DNA of 64,000 nt. Origin: Alphaproteobacteria bacterium (lineage in GTDB: Bacteria > Planctomycetota > Phycisphaerae > UBA1845). The stretch covers positions 1 to 64,000 of the forward strand of contig JANQQE010000004.1 of NCBI GenBank assembly GCA_028285105.1, written 5' to 3'. This document shows positions 35,882 to 45,402 of this stretch, piece by piece. The position numbers were made by a program, and so were the translations under genes. Each line of letters opens with the position of its first letter. Position 1 is the stretch's first letter. The notes under the pieces are model-generated. The model was not told the DNA's origin and made no database searches. It was given only the letters and a program-made list of their open reading frames with translations.

Positions 35882-37354
35882 CTAATCGTTCTTCGATTCG
35901 CCCAATCGCTGCGGCATGTCGGCTAGCACGTATGCCACGGTGGCCATCAGAGCGACGTTTTGCTTGAGTTCCGACGGTATCACCTTATCGATCGTATCTG
36001 CCGGCGTGTGGTGATAGTCGAAGTACGTCGCCCCTTCGACATCGTGCCCCATCACGATAACGCCCTCGGGTTTTAGGGGACTTACATCCGGAGCGCTGTG
36101 CCCTTCGCTGACGTGCGACGCACCGAACTTCGCGGTCAACGTCAGAATATCGCGAAGCTGGTCGGCTGCCACTTTCATCCGGCTTTTGTCTTTGCAGTCC
36201 ACGCCATAACCCTTTGGCGCAAACGCCCCGCTGTCCGACTCCAGCGCCGCAACGTGGTTGGCCAACTCGTCGGCATGATCTTTTGCGTATTGCTTTCCGC
36301 CGTACAAACCGATTTCTTCGCCCGTCCAAAGCACCACCCGAATCGTCCGCTTCGGTCGAAGCCCCAAGTCCTTTAGCAGTTTCACGGCGGCCATTGCCAT
36401 AACGCAGCCAGCCCCGTCGTCGTGGGCACCGTGACCGACATCCCACGAATCGATGTGTCCGCCAATCACGACGATCTGTTCCGGATGCGTCGAACCGCGA
36501 AGTTCGCCCAACACATTCGCCGACATTGCCGGCCCGTGATTTCTGGCGCTCATTTTGATCTTCAGGACAACCTCGATCCCTCGATTGGCCAGCCGTTGAA
36601 TCGTCTCGGCATCTTCAACCGTGATCGCAGCCGCTGGTATTTTGGTCTTGGCGTCTTTGTAATTCATCGTACCGGTGTGCGGCGTGCGGAGACTGTGAGC
36701 GGTGACTGATCGAACGAGACACGCCACCGCACCCTTCTCCGATGCCAACCGCGCACCATTCGTGCGAAACCGCACGGTATGCCCATAACCAGAACCCTTT
36801 TCCGGATCGTATTTCGGCATCGGATTGTTGAACAGCACGATCTTGCCATTGGCGCCGTCGCCCATCTTTTCAAGTTCATCTTCGTCGGCAACGACGACCA
36901 CTGGCGCGGTGATGCCTTCTGGCGGCGTACCAACGGACTTGCCCAACCCGAGCATTACCATCGATTCACGTCGAGGTGCGACCATTTCGCATGACTCCTG
37001 ACCGCGAACCCAGTTGATCACTTCGACCGGTTCGGTGCGAACGTTCGCCAGCCCGTCACGACGCATTTCCTCCACTGCCCATTCGATCGCTTTTTCCAGC
37101 GCCTTGGACCCACAGATGCGATGGCCAATGTCATCACAGAGATATTGCAGCTTGTTGTAGGCGTCATCGCTGATGAGGGCGGCATCAATGATTCGGTCAA
37201 CGCGGTCGCGATAGTCGTCGGCAATCGGCCCAGCCCACGCCTGAACGGTGGCCATTGCCAGGACCAAAAGCACCAACGTTCGTCGCACGGCATGCCACCC
37301 ACAAAATAAGTTTTGCAAAATGACTCCCCTCGATTTTGATTGAAGATTGATCAA
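35882..37354 (-). CDS. Exported M28 family peptidase with PA domain
   Basis: 490 aa. Signal peptide (hydrophobic 26-41), a protease-associated insert (about 120-260), and the M28 zinc-peptidase core: GGHIDSWDVGHGAHDDGAG supplies metal-binding His and Asp, WTGEEIGLYGG supplies the catalytic Glu-Glu, and later ESDSG and FDYHHTPADT supply the rest. It is related to Gcp-type/glutamate carboxypeptidase-like aminopeptidases. It should degrade peptides outside the cytoplasm. It ends 13 bases from the convergent lipoprotein gene. Confidence 0.92.
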   Translation of the reverse strand: MINLQSKSRGVILQNLFCGWHAVRRTLVLLVLAMATVQAWAGPIADDYRDRVDRIIDAALISDDAYNKLQYLCDDIGHRICGSKALEKAIEWAVEEMRRDGLANVRTEPVEVINWVRGQESCEMVAPRRESMVMLGLGKSVGTPPEGITAPVVVVADEDELEKMGDGANGKIVLFNNPMPKYDPEKGSGYGHTVRFRTNGARLASEKGAVACLVRSVTAHSLRTPHTGTMNYKDAKTKIPAAAITVEDAETIQRLANRGIEVVLKIKMSARNHGPAMSANVLGELRGSTHPEQIVVIGGHIDSWDVGHGAHDDGAGCVMAMAAVKLLKDLGLRPKRTIRVVLWTGEEIGLYGGKQYAKDHADELANHVAALESDSGAFAPKGYGVDCKDKSRMKVAADQLRDILTLTAKFGASHVSEGHSAPDVSPLKPEGVIVMGHDVEGATYFDYHHTPADTIDKVIPSELKQNVALMATVAYVLADMPQRLGESKND

Positions 37355-37540
37355 TACGCCTACGATTCGATGCCCGAGAACCTATTTCGATACTCGAGTA
37401 CGAAGTCTAGCAGAATGTCTTGCACCAACAAAACCGCGCGATCCGCTGGGCGAGGTATACCGCCCTCGACAGCGATCTCGCGTAGACTATAACTTCACCT
37501 GTCATCGAACGGTATTTTTGCAACGCTACCTGAGAATCTC

Positions 37541-38635
37541 ATGTTCATTCGTTTTCTGGTCATCGCCATCACCGCAGTTGTTGCTGCTGACGAACCGGCG
37601 GATTCTGTACACATGTCCGTCGAAGGGATGTATAAGCGCGTCGAATCGTTGCTCGCTGAAGAAAAATCGACAGAAGCCAACACCATCGCCACCCGTATCG
37701 TTCGGTCCAACCCGCGATCCGCGATCACCCATCGCAAGCTGGCTGGCATCTTTGAAAAGCACAAGCAGCACGACCCAGCCATCAAACACTTGCGAAAAGC
37801 GCTGGCCTTCGACCCAACCCCGGAAGATCACTTTCACATCGGTCGGCTTCTCGTTGCAGAGGGTCGCCATTCGATGGCGCTCGAACACCTGGAGCAAGCC
37901 GACGATCTCGGATTGACAGACTCGCAACTGAATGCCGAACTGGGCCTTGCCTACGCGCGTATCGGTCGTGACTTCGGACGTGTACGCACCGTTGATATTT
38001 CCGAAGGCGAACCGGGAGAGATTACCTCAGAATGGTACCTGATCAAACGCAGCGGCGTGGTCATCGGTACGTTTGATGTCGCACCGCGAAAGTCAGCCGT
38101 TTATCAGTTGGAGGTTGCCCGCTCAAGAGGTGTTGACCGAATTGATGTCAACAGCGAACTCGCAAAAGTCTGGATGCGCCGCGGAAACTTCAACCGTGCA
38201 CAGGCCATCTGCCTGCAATTCAAGAGCCAGCTTGAAGATGAAAACAACGCGCCGACGACCCGCGCCGATGCGTACATGGTTTTTGCTGAAACGGCTTATG
38301 GCCTCGACGATATGGAGCGCTACGTCACCCTTGTGAAACAAGCCACCAAGCTCGACCCGACCCGCGCCAACACGTGGTTGGCACCGACTTACAGAAAAGC
38401 TGCCAATCGCTTCAAACAGCGCGGCGACCTGACCCATTACACGTTTTATTTGAAGGCGTTTCTCGCCGAGCGTCCCGAAGACGCAGAAGCCCATTACGAT
38501 CTCGGAATCGCCTATCTGGAAGCCGGCAAATCCGACCTCGCAGCCCAGCACTTGCAAGCATCGCTCGATGCACCCGGCGGTCACGCGCGTCGAAACAAGA
38601 TTCTCGAACTCCTCAACACCATCCACTCAAGATAG
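37541..38635 (+). CDS. Exported TPR-repeat protein
   Basis: 364 aa. A short N-terminal hydrophobic stretch (MFIRFLVIAITAVVAADE) looks like a signal peptide. TPR repeats follow in two blocks (about 30-150 and 220-350: LAGIFEKHKQHDPAIKHLRKAL, GIAYLEAGKSDLAAQHLQASL). Likely a periplasmic scaffold; partner unknown. No clear ribosome site. It is followed by a 15-base tandem duplication. Confidence 0.75.
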   Translation: MFIRFLVIAITAVVAADEPADSVHMSVEGMYKRVESLLAEEKSTEANTIATRIVRSNPRSAITHRKLAGIFEKHKQHDPAIKHLRKALAFDPTPEDHFHIGRLLVAEGRHSMALEHLEQADDLGLTDSQLNAELGLAYARIGRDFGRVRTVDISEGEPGEITSEWYLIKRSGVVIGTFDVAPRKSAVYQLEVARSRGVDRIDVNSELAKVWMRRGNFNRAQAICLQFKSQLEDENNAPTTRADAYMVFAETAYGLDDMERYVTLVKQATKLDPTRANTWLAPTYRKAANRFKQRGDLTHYTFYLKAFLAERPEDAEAHYDLGIAYLEAGKSDLAAQHLQASLDAPGGHARRNKILELLNTIHSR

Positions 38636-38645
38636 CCGCACGTCC

Positions 38646-38675
38646 CGATTGGAACGAATGCGATTGGAACGAATC
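38646..38675 (+). repeat. 15-base tandem duplication
   Basis: CGATTGGAACGAATG followed at once by CGATTGGAACGAATC (14 of 15 identical), just past the stop of the TPR gene. Confidence 0.7.
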
Positions 38676-38756
38676 GCTTCCGCCGTCTACAATCAAGGCC
38701 TTGAAAACGTACAATCGTATTCGCCTGCAACCCTTTAACCCCGAAGGATGACAAAT

Positions 38757-39365
38757 ATGAAAGCGGCTAAGATCTGCCTGATGCTGACAATCTTCACAGG
38801 ATTCCAAACGCTACGCGCCGACGAATCCAAACCCGTTGAGAAAGACGATATGAAAAAAACGGTCCATGATTTCGAAATGAAGTCCATCGACGGTAAAGAC
38901 GTCAAACTCGAAAAATACAAAGGCGACGTACTTCTGCTCGTTAACGTCGCATCCAAATGCGGACTCACCAAATCGAACTACGAACAACTCGAACCGCTCT
39001 ATCAAAAGTACAAAGACAGGGGATTCCAGATTCTGGCATTTCCCGCCAACGATTTTCTATCCCAGGAACCGGGGTCCAACGAAGAGATCGCCAATTTCTG
39101 CGAAAAATACAACGTCAGCTTCCCGCTCTTTGCCAAGGTTTCCGTCAAAGGAAACGACTGTTGCGACCTCTACAAATTCCTGATCAACCACCCCGACGAA
39201 GAAATTGCAGGCAAAGTGAAATGGAATTTCCAAAAATATCTCGTCGATCGCAACGGTAAGGTCATCAAGAAATTCGGTCCCCGAACCAATCCGGAAAGCA
39301 AGGAAATCGCCGAAGCCGTCGAAGAAGCATTGGCAAAACCGACGTCCGAATCGTCCAAGGACTAA
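38757..39365 (+). CDS. Exported glutathione peroxidase-like protein
   Basis: 202 aa from the ATG at 38757 (GAAGGA upstream; an in-frame ATG at 38748 lacks it). Signal peptide (about 1-20), then the GPx fold: peroxidatic Cys in SKCGLT, FPANDFLSQEPGSNEEI, and KWNFQKYLVD with the Trp and Asn of the active site. The Gln normally in the NQF segment is Asp (NDF), a variant seen in many bacterial GPx. It should reduce peroxides in the periplasm, probably with thioredoxin-like donors. Confidence 0.9.
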   Translation: MKAAKICLMLTIFTGFQTLRADESKPVEKDDMKKTVHDFEMKSIDGKDVKLEKYKGDVLLLVNVASKCGLTKSNYEQLEPLYQKYKDRGFQILAFPANDFLSQEPGSNEEIANFCEKYNVSFPLFAKVSVKGNDCCDLYKFLINHPDEEIAGKVKWNFQKYLVDRNGKVIKKFGPRTNPESKEIAEAVEEALAKPTSESSKD

Positions 39366-39419
39366 GCGAAACGCCAAAGCGTGACTGATCGCCACGCTCC
39401 AAAGAATACGGAAACCACA

Positions 39420-40826
39420 ATGAGCAACGTTGAGTTGTCACTGACCTGCCCGGAAGACGCATACGTCAAACGACGTGCGGCGCTCGCGAGCAAAATCAAA
39501 CGCCCGATGGTCGTCTTTTCGGGCCATGCACTTGCCCGTTCGTACGCCACCAACATGCATCCGTTTCGAGCAGAGAGTTGCTATCTGTACTTCGGCGGCC
39601 CGTCGCTCGAACATGCTGCCATTCTCATCGAACCCGGCAGCAACGGTCGCGACGGCTGCACTTGGTTTCGAACGCCCCCCGGTCCCGACGATCCGCTTTG
39701 GCTTGGACCGACGCCATCCGATGCAACTTGCGCCGCGGCGATGGGCATCGATGTCTCGCAGATTGGAGACTACGAGGCGCTGGCAACTGCAACTTCGGGC
39801 GGTGACGTTTCGTGCGTCACACCACCGCATCCCGACACGCTTGCATTGGCTTGTAAGCTCAAGCTCTCGAAACCGACCGACGAAGAATCGCTGGCGATCA
39901 TTGACCTGCGCCTCGTCAAAGACGAACCCGAATTGACGGCGATGCGCTTCGCAGCCCAAGCAGGCGTGGCGGGGCACATCGCGGCAATGAGGGCAGCACA
40001 GATCGGTCATTCCGAGACCGACATACAAGCCGCCCTGATCTCCGAACTTGTCCGCCACAACTGTCGCGAAAGTTTCTCGCCCATCTGCACGATCCGCGGC
40101 GAAGTGCTGCACGGTGAATGCGCCGGCCGCAAGCTCGAAAAAGGCTCGCTCATGCTTGTCGATGCCGGCGCCGAAGAAACCGGTGGATACACCAGTGACA
40201 TGACCCGTGCGTACCCAGCCGGCGGCGAGTGGACGTCGATACAGCGACACCTTTACGAAACGGCCCTTCGGGCTGAGCGGGCTGCGATCGATGCTTGCGT
40301 TCCAGGCAAGCGCTATCTCGACATTCATCGCCTCGCCGCCCAAATCATTTGCGAAGGGTTGGTCGATGCCGATCTGCTTAAGGGCGAACCAGCCGACCTG
40401 ACCGAACGCGGTGTCTATGGCCTGTTCTTCCCACATGGTGTCGGTCACTTGATTGGCATGGGCGTTCACGACCTCGAAGAATTCGGCGACTTAGCCGGTT
40501 ACCCCGCTGGTCGAACCCGGCCCGAACGTTTCGGCGATTGCTTCCTGCGCCTTGATCGCGATCTTGAACCGGGCATGGTCGTCACCATCGAACCGGGCAT
40601 CTATTTCGTTCCGTCGATTTGGGAACGTGACGCACTCGTCAAACCGTTCGCCGACGCGATCAATCGGTCAGCCGTCGATGCTCTTCTTAAAGATCAGTTC
40701 GGAGGAATTCGAATCGAAGAAGACGTCGCTGTACGAGAAGCGTCTGCTGGCGGACCAGAGGTACTTACGGCTGCGCTACCGAACGATCCCGACGAGGTTT
40801 CAAAAATCACCCAGAGCGCTGCGTAA
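39420..40826 (+). CDS. pepP: Xaa-Pro aminopeptidase (M24B)
   Basis: 468 aa from the ATG at 39420. N-terminal creatinase-like domain, then the pita-bread fold with all five metal ligands visible: VDAGAE and TSDMTR (two Asp), FFPHGVGHLIGMGVHD (His), VVTIEPGIYF (Glu) and IRIEEDVAV (Glu). It removes N-terminal residues before Pro; two Mn or Zn ions. The 39381 start is also in frame; GGAA before 39420 and the family N-terminus (AYVKRRAAL) favour the later one. Confidence 0.93.
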   Translation: MSNVELSLTCPEDAYVKRRAALASKIKRPMVVFSGHALARSYATNMHPFRAESCYLYFGGPSLEHAAILIEPGSNGRDGCTWFRTPPGPDDPLWLGPTPSDATCAAAMGIDVSQIGDYEALATATSGGDVSCVTPPHPDTLALACKLKLSKPTDEESLAIIDLRLVKDEPELTAMRFAAQAGVAGHIAAMRAAQIGHSETDIQAALISELVRHNCRESFSPICTIRGEVLHGECAGRKLEKGSLMLVDAGAEETGGYTSDMTRAYPAGGEWTSIQRHLYETALRAERAAIDACVPGKRYLDIHRLAAQIICEGLVDADLLKGEPADLTERGVYGLFFPHGVGHLIGMGVHDLEEFGDLAGYPAGRTRPERFGDCFLRLDRDLEPGMVVTIEPGIYFVPSIWERDALVKPFADAINRSAVDALLKDQFGGIRIEEDVAVREASAGGPEVLTAALPNDPDEVSKITQSAA

Positions 40827-40828
40827 CC

Positions 40829-40860
40829 ATTCAGGCCAGTGTCAATTCAGGCCGGCGTCA
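40829..40860 (+). repeat. 16-base tandem duplication
   Basis: ATTCAGGCCAGTGTCA and ATTCAGGCCGGCGTCA, adjacent, 15 of 16 or close, filling the gap between the convergent pepP and antiporter genes; the second copy includes the antiporter stop. Confidence 0.65.
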
Positions 40861-41928
40861 ATGCTGCGTCAGCAGGACGGTCATGCCTGTGATGTAAACG
40901 AGCAGCAGAACCACCGAATCGACGCCCAGCCCCAGCACCCTTCGGGTTGTTCGATAGGCGATGCCCGCCACCGCAATCGACATCATCATCACCGCGAACA
41001 GACCGGCAAGCATATTTAGATTCGCCGAGAAATTCTCACCCGACATACAAAGCGGATCGCCCGTGAAGAACGCTGACACCTTGATGACGGGCACGACCAG
41101 CATGTTGAACATGTTGCTGCCAAAAACGTTGCCGAGGGCCATGTCAAGATTGTTGATCCGAACGGCGGTGAGGCTTGTGGCGATCTCCGGCAGTGACGTT
41201 GCGACCGCAAGGAAACAAATACCGATCGCCGTTTTTCCCAATGGACGTCCGAGATATTCGATTGGATGTTCCGAAAGCACATCGCCAGTCTTGGTCAGCC
41301 ACCATGCCGCCATCACCGTCAGAATCGAAACGACGACCAACGCAACAACGATGCCCATCGGGCGGCGCGAGTCTGCATTCAGGTCTATCAATACCGCGTC
41401 GCGCTTCTCGAAACGTTGCGACAGCTTCATGAACCAGATGTACGTCACGATGATCGACAGTGAAGCGACGACTTCGATGGTTTGCTGAATAATCGGACTG
41501 CCTTCAAACTTTTGCACCGTGGCAATCGCGCTGATGGAAAACACGATCATCACGATGCCAAAGGAACTGTTGAGCAGCTGTGCGGGCCTTGCCACGCTAA
41601 GCACCGACCCGCCCCCTGCCAGCGCCAGGTTCATGATCACGATGATGACAATATTAAATGAGCAACTTCCGTAGACGGCTGCGAAGGCCATGTCCACCGC
41701 ACCGATGGCGCTGGCCGTTGCACCCGCGACCACCTCCGGAAGGCTCGTCACCGTCGCGAGCAGCAACATACCGACGAATGCACGTCCCAGATTCCAGTCG
41801 TCAGCAAAACGGTCGGCCAACTTGGTCAGGCGTATGGCGATGATAACAACGAGGGCGCCGGCGATCAGAAGTTCGCCAAAGAGCATGGGTGTGGTTACGT
41901 TGTTCGGATACAACCATTGGGTCAGCAC
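40858..41928 (-). CDS. CaCA-family cation/proton or sodium/calcium antiporter
   Basis: 356 aa, about ten membrane segments in two homologous halves. Each half has the alpha-repeat signature: LLATVTSLPEVVAGATAS...YGSCSFN and LAVATSLPEIATSLTAVRINNLDMALGNVFGSNMFN, where the Glu residues bind cation. Length and layout match YrbG/CaxA-type proteins. GTG start at 41928 with GAGG seven bases upstream; an in-frame ATG at 41886 is possible. Inner membrane. Confidence 0.87.
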   Translation of the reverse strand: MLTQWLYPNNVTTPMLFGELLIAGALVVIIAIRLTKLADRFADDWNLGRAFVGMLLLATVTSLPEVVAGATASAIGAVDMAFAAVYGSCSFNIVIIVIMNLALAGGGSVLSVARPAQLLNSSFGIVMIVFSISAIATVQKFEGSPIIQQTIEVVASLSIIVTYIWFMKLSQRFEKRDAVLIDLNADSRRPMGIVVALVVVSILTVMAAWWLTKTGDVLSEHPIEYLGRPLGKTAIGICFLAVATSLPEIATSLTAVRINNLDMALGNVFGSNMFNMLVVPVIKVSAFFTGDPLCMSGENFSANLNMLAGLFAVMMMSIAVAGIAYRTTRRVLGLGVDSVVLLLVYITGMTVLLTQH

Positions 41929-41952
41929 GGAATCGCCTCAAAGATTTGCCAA

Positions 41953-41984
41953 GCGTTGTCTGGCACACGCATTGTCTGGCAAGG
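41953..41984 (+). repeat. 16-base degenerate tandem duplication
   Basis: GCGTTGTCTGGCACAC then GCATTGTCTGGCAAGG (12 of 16 identical), upstream of the antiporter start. Confidence 0.5.
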
Positions 41985-42084
41985 GTCGCAGATTATAAGC
42001 GGCGAATCGTCCGAGCGACAATTCGACATTTGCAAGATAATTGGAATCGGTAAAGGGCTGATGCGATCAGTCGCGGGATGATCG

Positions 42085-42324
42085 TTACTTCGCGGTAAAA
42101 AACCGGGCGCTGGTGCCGTCCGGTCCGACACGTGCCCTTACTTTTTGTAGGCACCGTGGGCAGCGACCTTCGTACGCAGTTCCCTCGGCGTTCTTGTAAA
42201 TACGGACATAGGCATCGCAGCATTCGAAATGAACGCCTATCCAGGCGCGCCTGGGTGGAACCTCGCAGTCTTCGGGTTCGCTGAGTCCTTCAATATCGAC
42301 GACAAAGTCAGGGTCGCTGTTCAT
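42085..42324 (-). CDS. Small protein with Cys-pair motif
   Basis: 79 aa from the ATG at 42324. Acidic N-terminus; FECCDAYVRIY and CPRCLQKVRARVG could together bind one metal (CC plus CxxC). The C-terminal half resembles short zinc-ribbon domains. No family recognised. It lies 20 bases past the end of the cyclodeaminase-like gene, on the same strand, so it may share its transcript. Confidence 0.65.
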   Translation of the reverse strand: MNSDPDFVVDIEGLSEPEDCEVPPRRAWIGVHFECCDAYVRIYKNAEGTAYEGRCPRCLQKVRARVGPDGTSARFFTAK

Positions 42325-42344
42325 CAAGAGCTTTATCGGCAGCC

Positions 42345-42989
42345 TTAGGTCCCATGCTTCATTCGCCGATCCAAACCGCCAAGGATGTCACTCAATCGCT
42401 TGCGGCCGGCTTGCTCCAGCGCGTCAATGCGTTTCATGGCTTCTTCGGCTTCTCCGGGGTCGGATAACTGATTTGCATTGACCCGCACGCTGCAACCGGC
42501 ACAACGTACCGTCGCCTCTGCCAGGATCGCAGCCGCTTCCAGATCGCTCAGCAGCCACTTGTTCCCCCAATCCACCAAATCAAAGAGCCCATCCAGCACG
42601 TCGTTGGATTTCGCAGCAATGTTCATCGGAACGCCCATCGATCGGCGCGTGGCTTGCTGAAGTTTTTCCTTCGCTTCTGGTGTGCCATCCTTGGCTTTGG
42701 AGACTTTCACATACGCACCGTAAGCTGCCGCATCCTCATCGATCGTTTGGCGAAGCACCTCGTCAAGCTTCCGCAATCGATCGGCGATCGGCCAAACCGG
42801 ACAACTTTGATCCTCCTGGCGATCTTTGTGCATCGAGTAGACGGCTACCATCCGCGAAAGGGTCGCAGCCAAAGCGCCAGCCGCCCCTGCTACGGCTCCA
42901 CCTCCGGGCGTCGAAACGCGGTCTGCTACCGAATCGTAGAATTCGCCGAGCGTAATATCGATCAGTTTCAATTGATGTGACTGCGTCAT
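42345..42989 (-). CDS. Cyclodeaminase/cyclohydrolase-like (FchA family) protein
   Basis: 214 aa. It matches the FTCD C-terminal/FchA family: SVADRVSTPGGGAVAGAAGALAATLSRMV (the folate-binding GGG loop), DEDAAAYGAYVKVSKAK, and VPMNIAAKSNDVLDGL. Such enzymes act on formimino- or methenyl-tetrahydrofolate in one-carbon metabolism. An all-helical cytoplasmic dimer. The start overlaps the end of the preceding gene by four bases (ATGA). Confidence 0.88.
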   Translation of the reverse strand: MTQSHQLKLIDITLGEFYDSVADRVSTPGGGAVAGAAGALAATLSRMVAVYSMHKDRQEDQSCPVWPIADRLRKLDEVLRQTIDEDAAAYGAYVKVSKAKDGTPEAKEKLQQATRRSMGVPMNIAAKSNDVLDGLFDLVDWGNKWLLSDLEAAAILAEATVRCAGCSVRVNANQLSDPGEAEEAMKRIDALEQAGRKRLSDILGGLDRRMKHGT

Positions 42990-43693
42990 ATTGAATCTTT
43001 CGTGTTTTCGATGTTCTCTGCGACAAGCACATCCCTGATCGTGCGCGCCAGTTCACTGTCTGAATCGAGATCGCCCAGAGCCCTTCGCAAATCCTCTGTC
43101 CGATCAATGTCATAGCCCAACTCGAATCGCCAAACGTTCAAACCAATATCCTTAGCGATCGCGCACGTTTGATCAAAAACGCTCGACGTACCCCAATCGA
43201 TACCACGAAACAATTCTGGGACATGCCGCTTCATCGCGAGGAAATAGTAACCGCCATCGGCACAAGGACCAATCGCCAGATCGGCAGACGCCAGCCGCGC
43301 GCGCGTGTCGCAAAGCGCTTCCCAATTCTGCGTTGGGCTATCCACCCCTAGAAAGACAACGTCACTGGCACCGAGATCAAACGCCTTCGCCGAAGCCCGC
43401 TCCAAACGCAAACCCAGATCGCCGTCGCCTTGCGGCCAACATACGAGCCGCGATTCTGGCAACTCGAATATCGCGGCAAAGTCAGCCAGTGCATCATCAG
43501 GCGTACCGACCATTACTGGAACGCACCAATCGCCTGCAATCAGTTCTCGCCAAATGTGCCGCATACAGGAGCGCTGCACACGGGCGGCATCTGCCGGCGA
43601 CAACGGCGGACAGAGTCGCGTCATCACTTTGCCTGCTGTCGGATACTTTGCGAACAGAAGCACAACAGTTTGATTTTGAAATTCAACGACCAT
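42986..43693 (-). CDS. TIGR04282/DUF2064-type glycosyltransferase-like protein
   Basis: 235 aa. It has the GT-A-like pattern of the family: LLFAKYPTAGKVMTRL at the N-terminus, the GDGDLGLRLERA segment, VFLGVDSPT (Asp for metal/nucleotide) and IGPCADGGYYFLAM. Members are linked to arsenosugar biosynthesis or similar, though the role varies. It overlaps the cyclodeaminase gene by four bases, a two-gene unit. Confidence 0.87.
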   Translation of the reverse strand: MVVEFQNQTVVLLFAKYPTAGKVMTRLCPPLSPADAARVQRSCMRHIWRELIAGDWCVPVMVGTPDDALADFAAIFELPESRLVCWPQGDGDLGLRLERASAKAFDLGASDVVFLGVDSPTQNWEALCDTRARLASADLAIGPCADGGYYFLAMKRHVPELFRGIDWGTSSVFDQTCAIAKDIGLNVWRFELGYDIDRTEDLRRALGDLDSDSELARTIRDVLVAENIENTKDSI

Positions 43694-43711
43694 TCAACCT
43701 GTGCCCTCAGT

Positions 43712-45175
43712 TCACAAAACCACCGCCAATGCGAAGATCGGTATCGACACCAGCATCAGCAGCGCACAATAACCCATGAACTCGCGCGCGTTCACGTTGG
43801 TCATCCCCATCAACGGAATCGCCCAGAACGGCTGAACCATGTTTGTCAGTTGGTCGCCATACGCGATAGCCATCACCGTCCGCTCAATCGAAAATCCCAA
43901 TTCCTGCGCCGCGCCGCACATGATCGGTCCCTGTACAATCCACTGCCCACCGCCCGATGGCACGAAGAAGTTCACGATGCCTGCACTCGCCAACGTCGCA
44001 ATCGGAAACGTGTTATCCACCGAAATCCCAAGCAGCCCAGCCACGATCTGAGACGATTCGACAAATCCATTCGAAATCGCAGCCGCCAACCCAGCCCCCG
44101 ACATCAAACCCTGAATCCCGCTGTAGAGCGGAAACTGAATCACGATGCCGACAATCGCCGTCCCGCCGCTGGCCACCGCCCGCAAATACGACATCAGGTT
44201 TCCATGCAGCACCAACCCCATCGCCAGAAACATACTGTTGACGAAATTGAGATTGATCGAACGAGCGATCGCCAACCACCACCCGGCATTGGCATTCGCT
44301 GAATGAGACTTGGCAACCTGCTGATAAAGTCCGAGAAACACCAACCCGCCAATCAGACAAGGCAACACCGGCGATTCATTGATGACTTGGGAAAAAGTGC
44401 GATCGCGCGTGCCGGACGAAGGTGGCTCTTTAGGGACTGATTCGTCCGTTGCGTCAACGTCATCCGCTTCCATACCTCTCGGATGGGCCAGCAACCCAAA
44501 GAAAAAGGGTATCGCCACGAACAGGCCAGCCGTCAGCAGTAGGTTCCGCGATCCGAGCAGCGTCCGATCGATGGTGATCGGTGCAACCTCGGCTGTCATC
44601 TTGTCATCACCAGTCCCAACGATGATACTCATTCGCTCCGAGGCGACCTTCAAAGGTGCCGAACCGGAAAGCCCTCCGTGCCAGATCATCATCCCCGCAT
44701 AGGCAGCCGCTACGATCAACGCATATTGGCAGCCCACTCCGCGATCTTTGAATTGCCGGCGAAGTTCCGAAGCGAGTACACCTGCGAGGATCAAACCAAA
44801 CCCCCAGTTGATCCAGCACCCTATGCAAGATACGGCTGCGATCAGCATCACAGCCCCTCGATTGGTATTCGGTATCGACGCGATGCGCCTCAGCACTCGC
44901 TGAGAGAGCGGAGCTTTCGCCAACCCAAATCCAGTCAATAGCACCAGACACATCTGCAATGCAAACGTGAGGAATCCCGGATTCCAAATCGCGCCGAGCC
45001 ACATACCCCCAAGCGACACTGTTCGATCTACGAACGATTGTCGAATGACAGACTGCTCCTGCGGAATCACCAGCGCGATGGCAAACACCAGGAGCGTGAG
45101 CAAACACGCCAGCGCCATAGGATCGGGTAGGAACCGTTGCGTTATTTTCGTAAAGAGGTCACCAAGACGACGCAT
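43712..45175 (-). CDS. atoE: Short-chain fatty acid transporter (AtoE type)
   Basis: 487 aa with about 12 membrane segments. The N-terminus (FTKITQRFLPDPMALACLLTLLVFAIAL) matches AtoE/TIGR00366, as do NTNRGAVMLIAAVSCIGCWINWGFGLI, FFVPSGGGQWIVQGPIM and TNMVQPFWAIPLMGM. It should import short-chain fatty acids such as acetoacetate or butyrate. The ATG has only a weak ribosome site (GCAGG). It ends 18 bases before the TIGR04282 gene start. Confidence 0.9.
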   Translation of the reverse strand: MRRLGDLFTKITQRFLPDPMALACLLTLLVFAIALVIPQEQSVIRQSFVDRTVSLGGMWLGAIWNPGFLTFALQMCLVLLTGFGLAKAPLSQRVLRRIASIPNTNRGAVMLIAAVSCIGCWINWGFGLILAGVLASELRRQFKDRGVGCQYALIVAAAYAGMMIWHGGLSGSAPLKVASERMSIIVGTGDDKMTAEVAPITIDRTLLGSRNLLLTAGLFVAIPFFFGLLAHPRGMEADDVDATDESVPKEPPSSGTRDRTFSQVINESPVLPCLIGGLVFLGLYQQVAKSHSANANAGWWLAIARSINLNFVNSMFLAMGLVLHGNLMSYLRAVASGGTAIVGIVIQFPLYSGIQGLMSGAGLAAAISNGFVESSQIVAGLLGISVDNTFPIATLASAGIVNFFVPSGGGQWIVQGPIMCGAAQELGFSIERTVMAIAYGDQLTNMVQPFWAIPLMGMTNVNAREFMGYCALLMLVSIPIFALAVVL

Positions 45176-45262
45176 GCCTGCATGTTAATGCAAACGCAAT
45201 CCAACGCATCATCAAAGTTATCGACGCGCGTGCGCACGAAAGAAAAAGTTTGCGACATGCCC

Positions 45263-45292
45263 TTGAAACACGCCTGTGATTTTTGTTATAGT
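45263..45292 (+). promoter_or_regulatory. Sigma-70-type promoter upstream of the second SIMPL gene
   Basis: TTGAAA (45263-45268), an 18-base spacer, TATAGT (45287-45292). Transcription would start near 45300, leaving a leader of about 100 bases before the ATG at 45403. Confidence 0.6.
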
Positions 45293-45402
45293 CGCCACGC
45301 TGCGAAACGGATTTTCGCTTCTGCCGCGCCGGTGCTGCAAATCTTCTGACATTCATCTTATACCCGAGCCATCTGCTCTAGAGCAGCTCAAGGAGGAGCG
45401 CC

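Noticed and set aside
43430..44302. 290-codon plus-strand frame opposite the AtoE-type transporter
   Set aside because: His/Arg/Gln-rich antisense reading of a membrane protein gene, no family.
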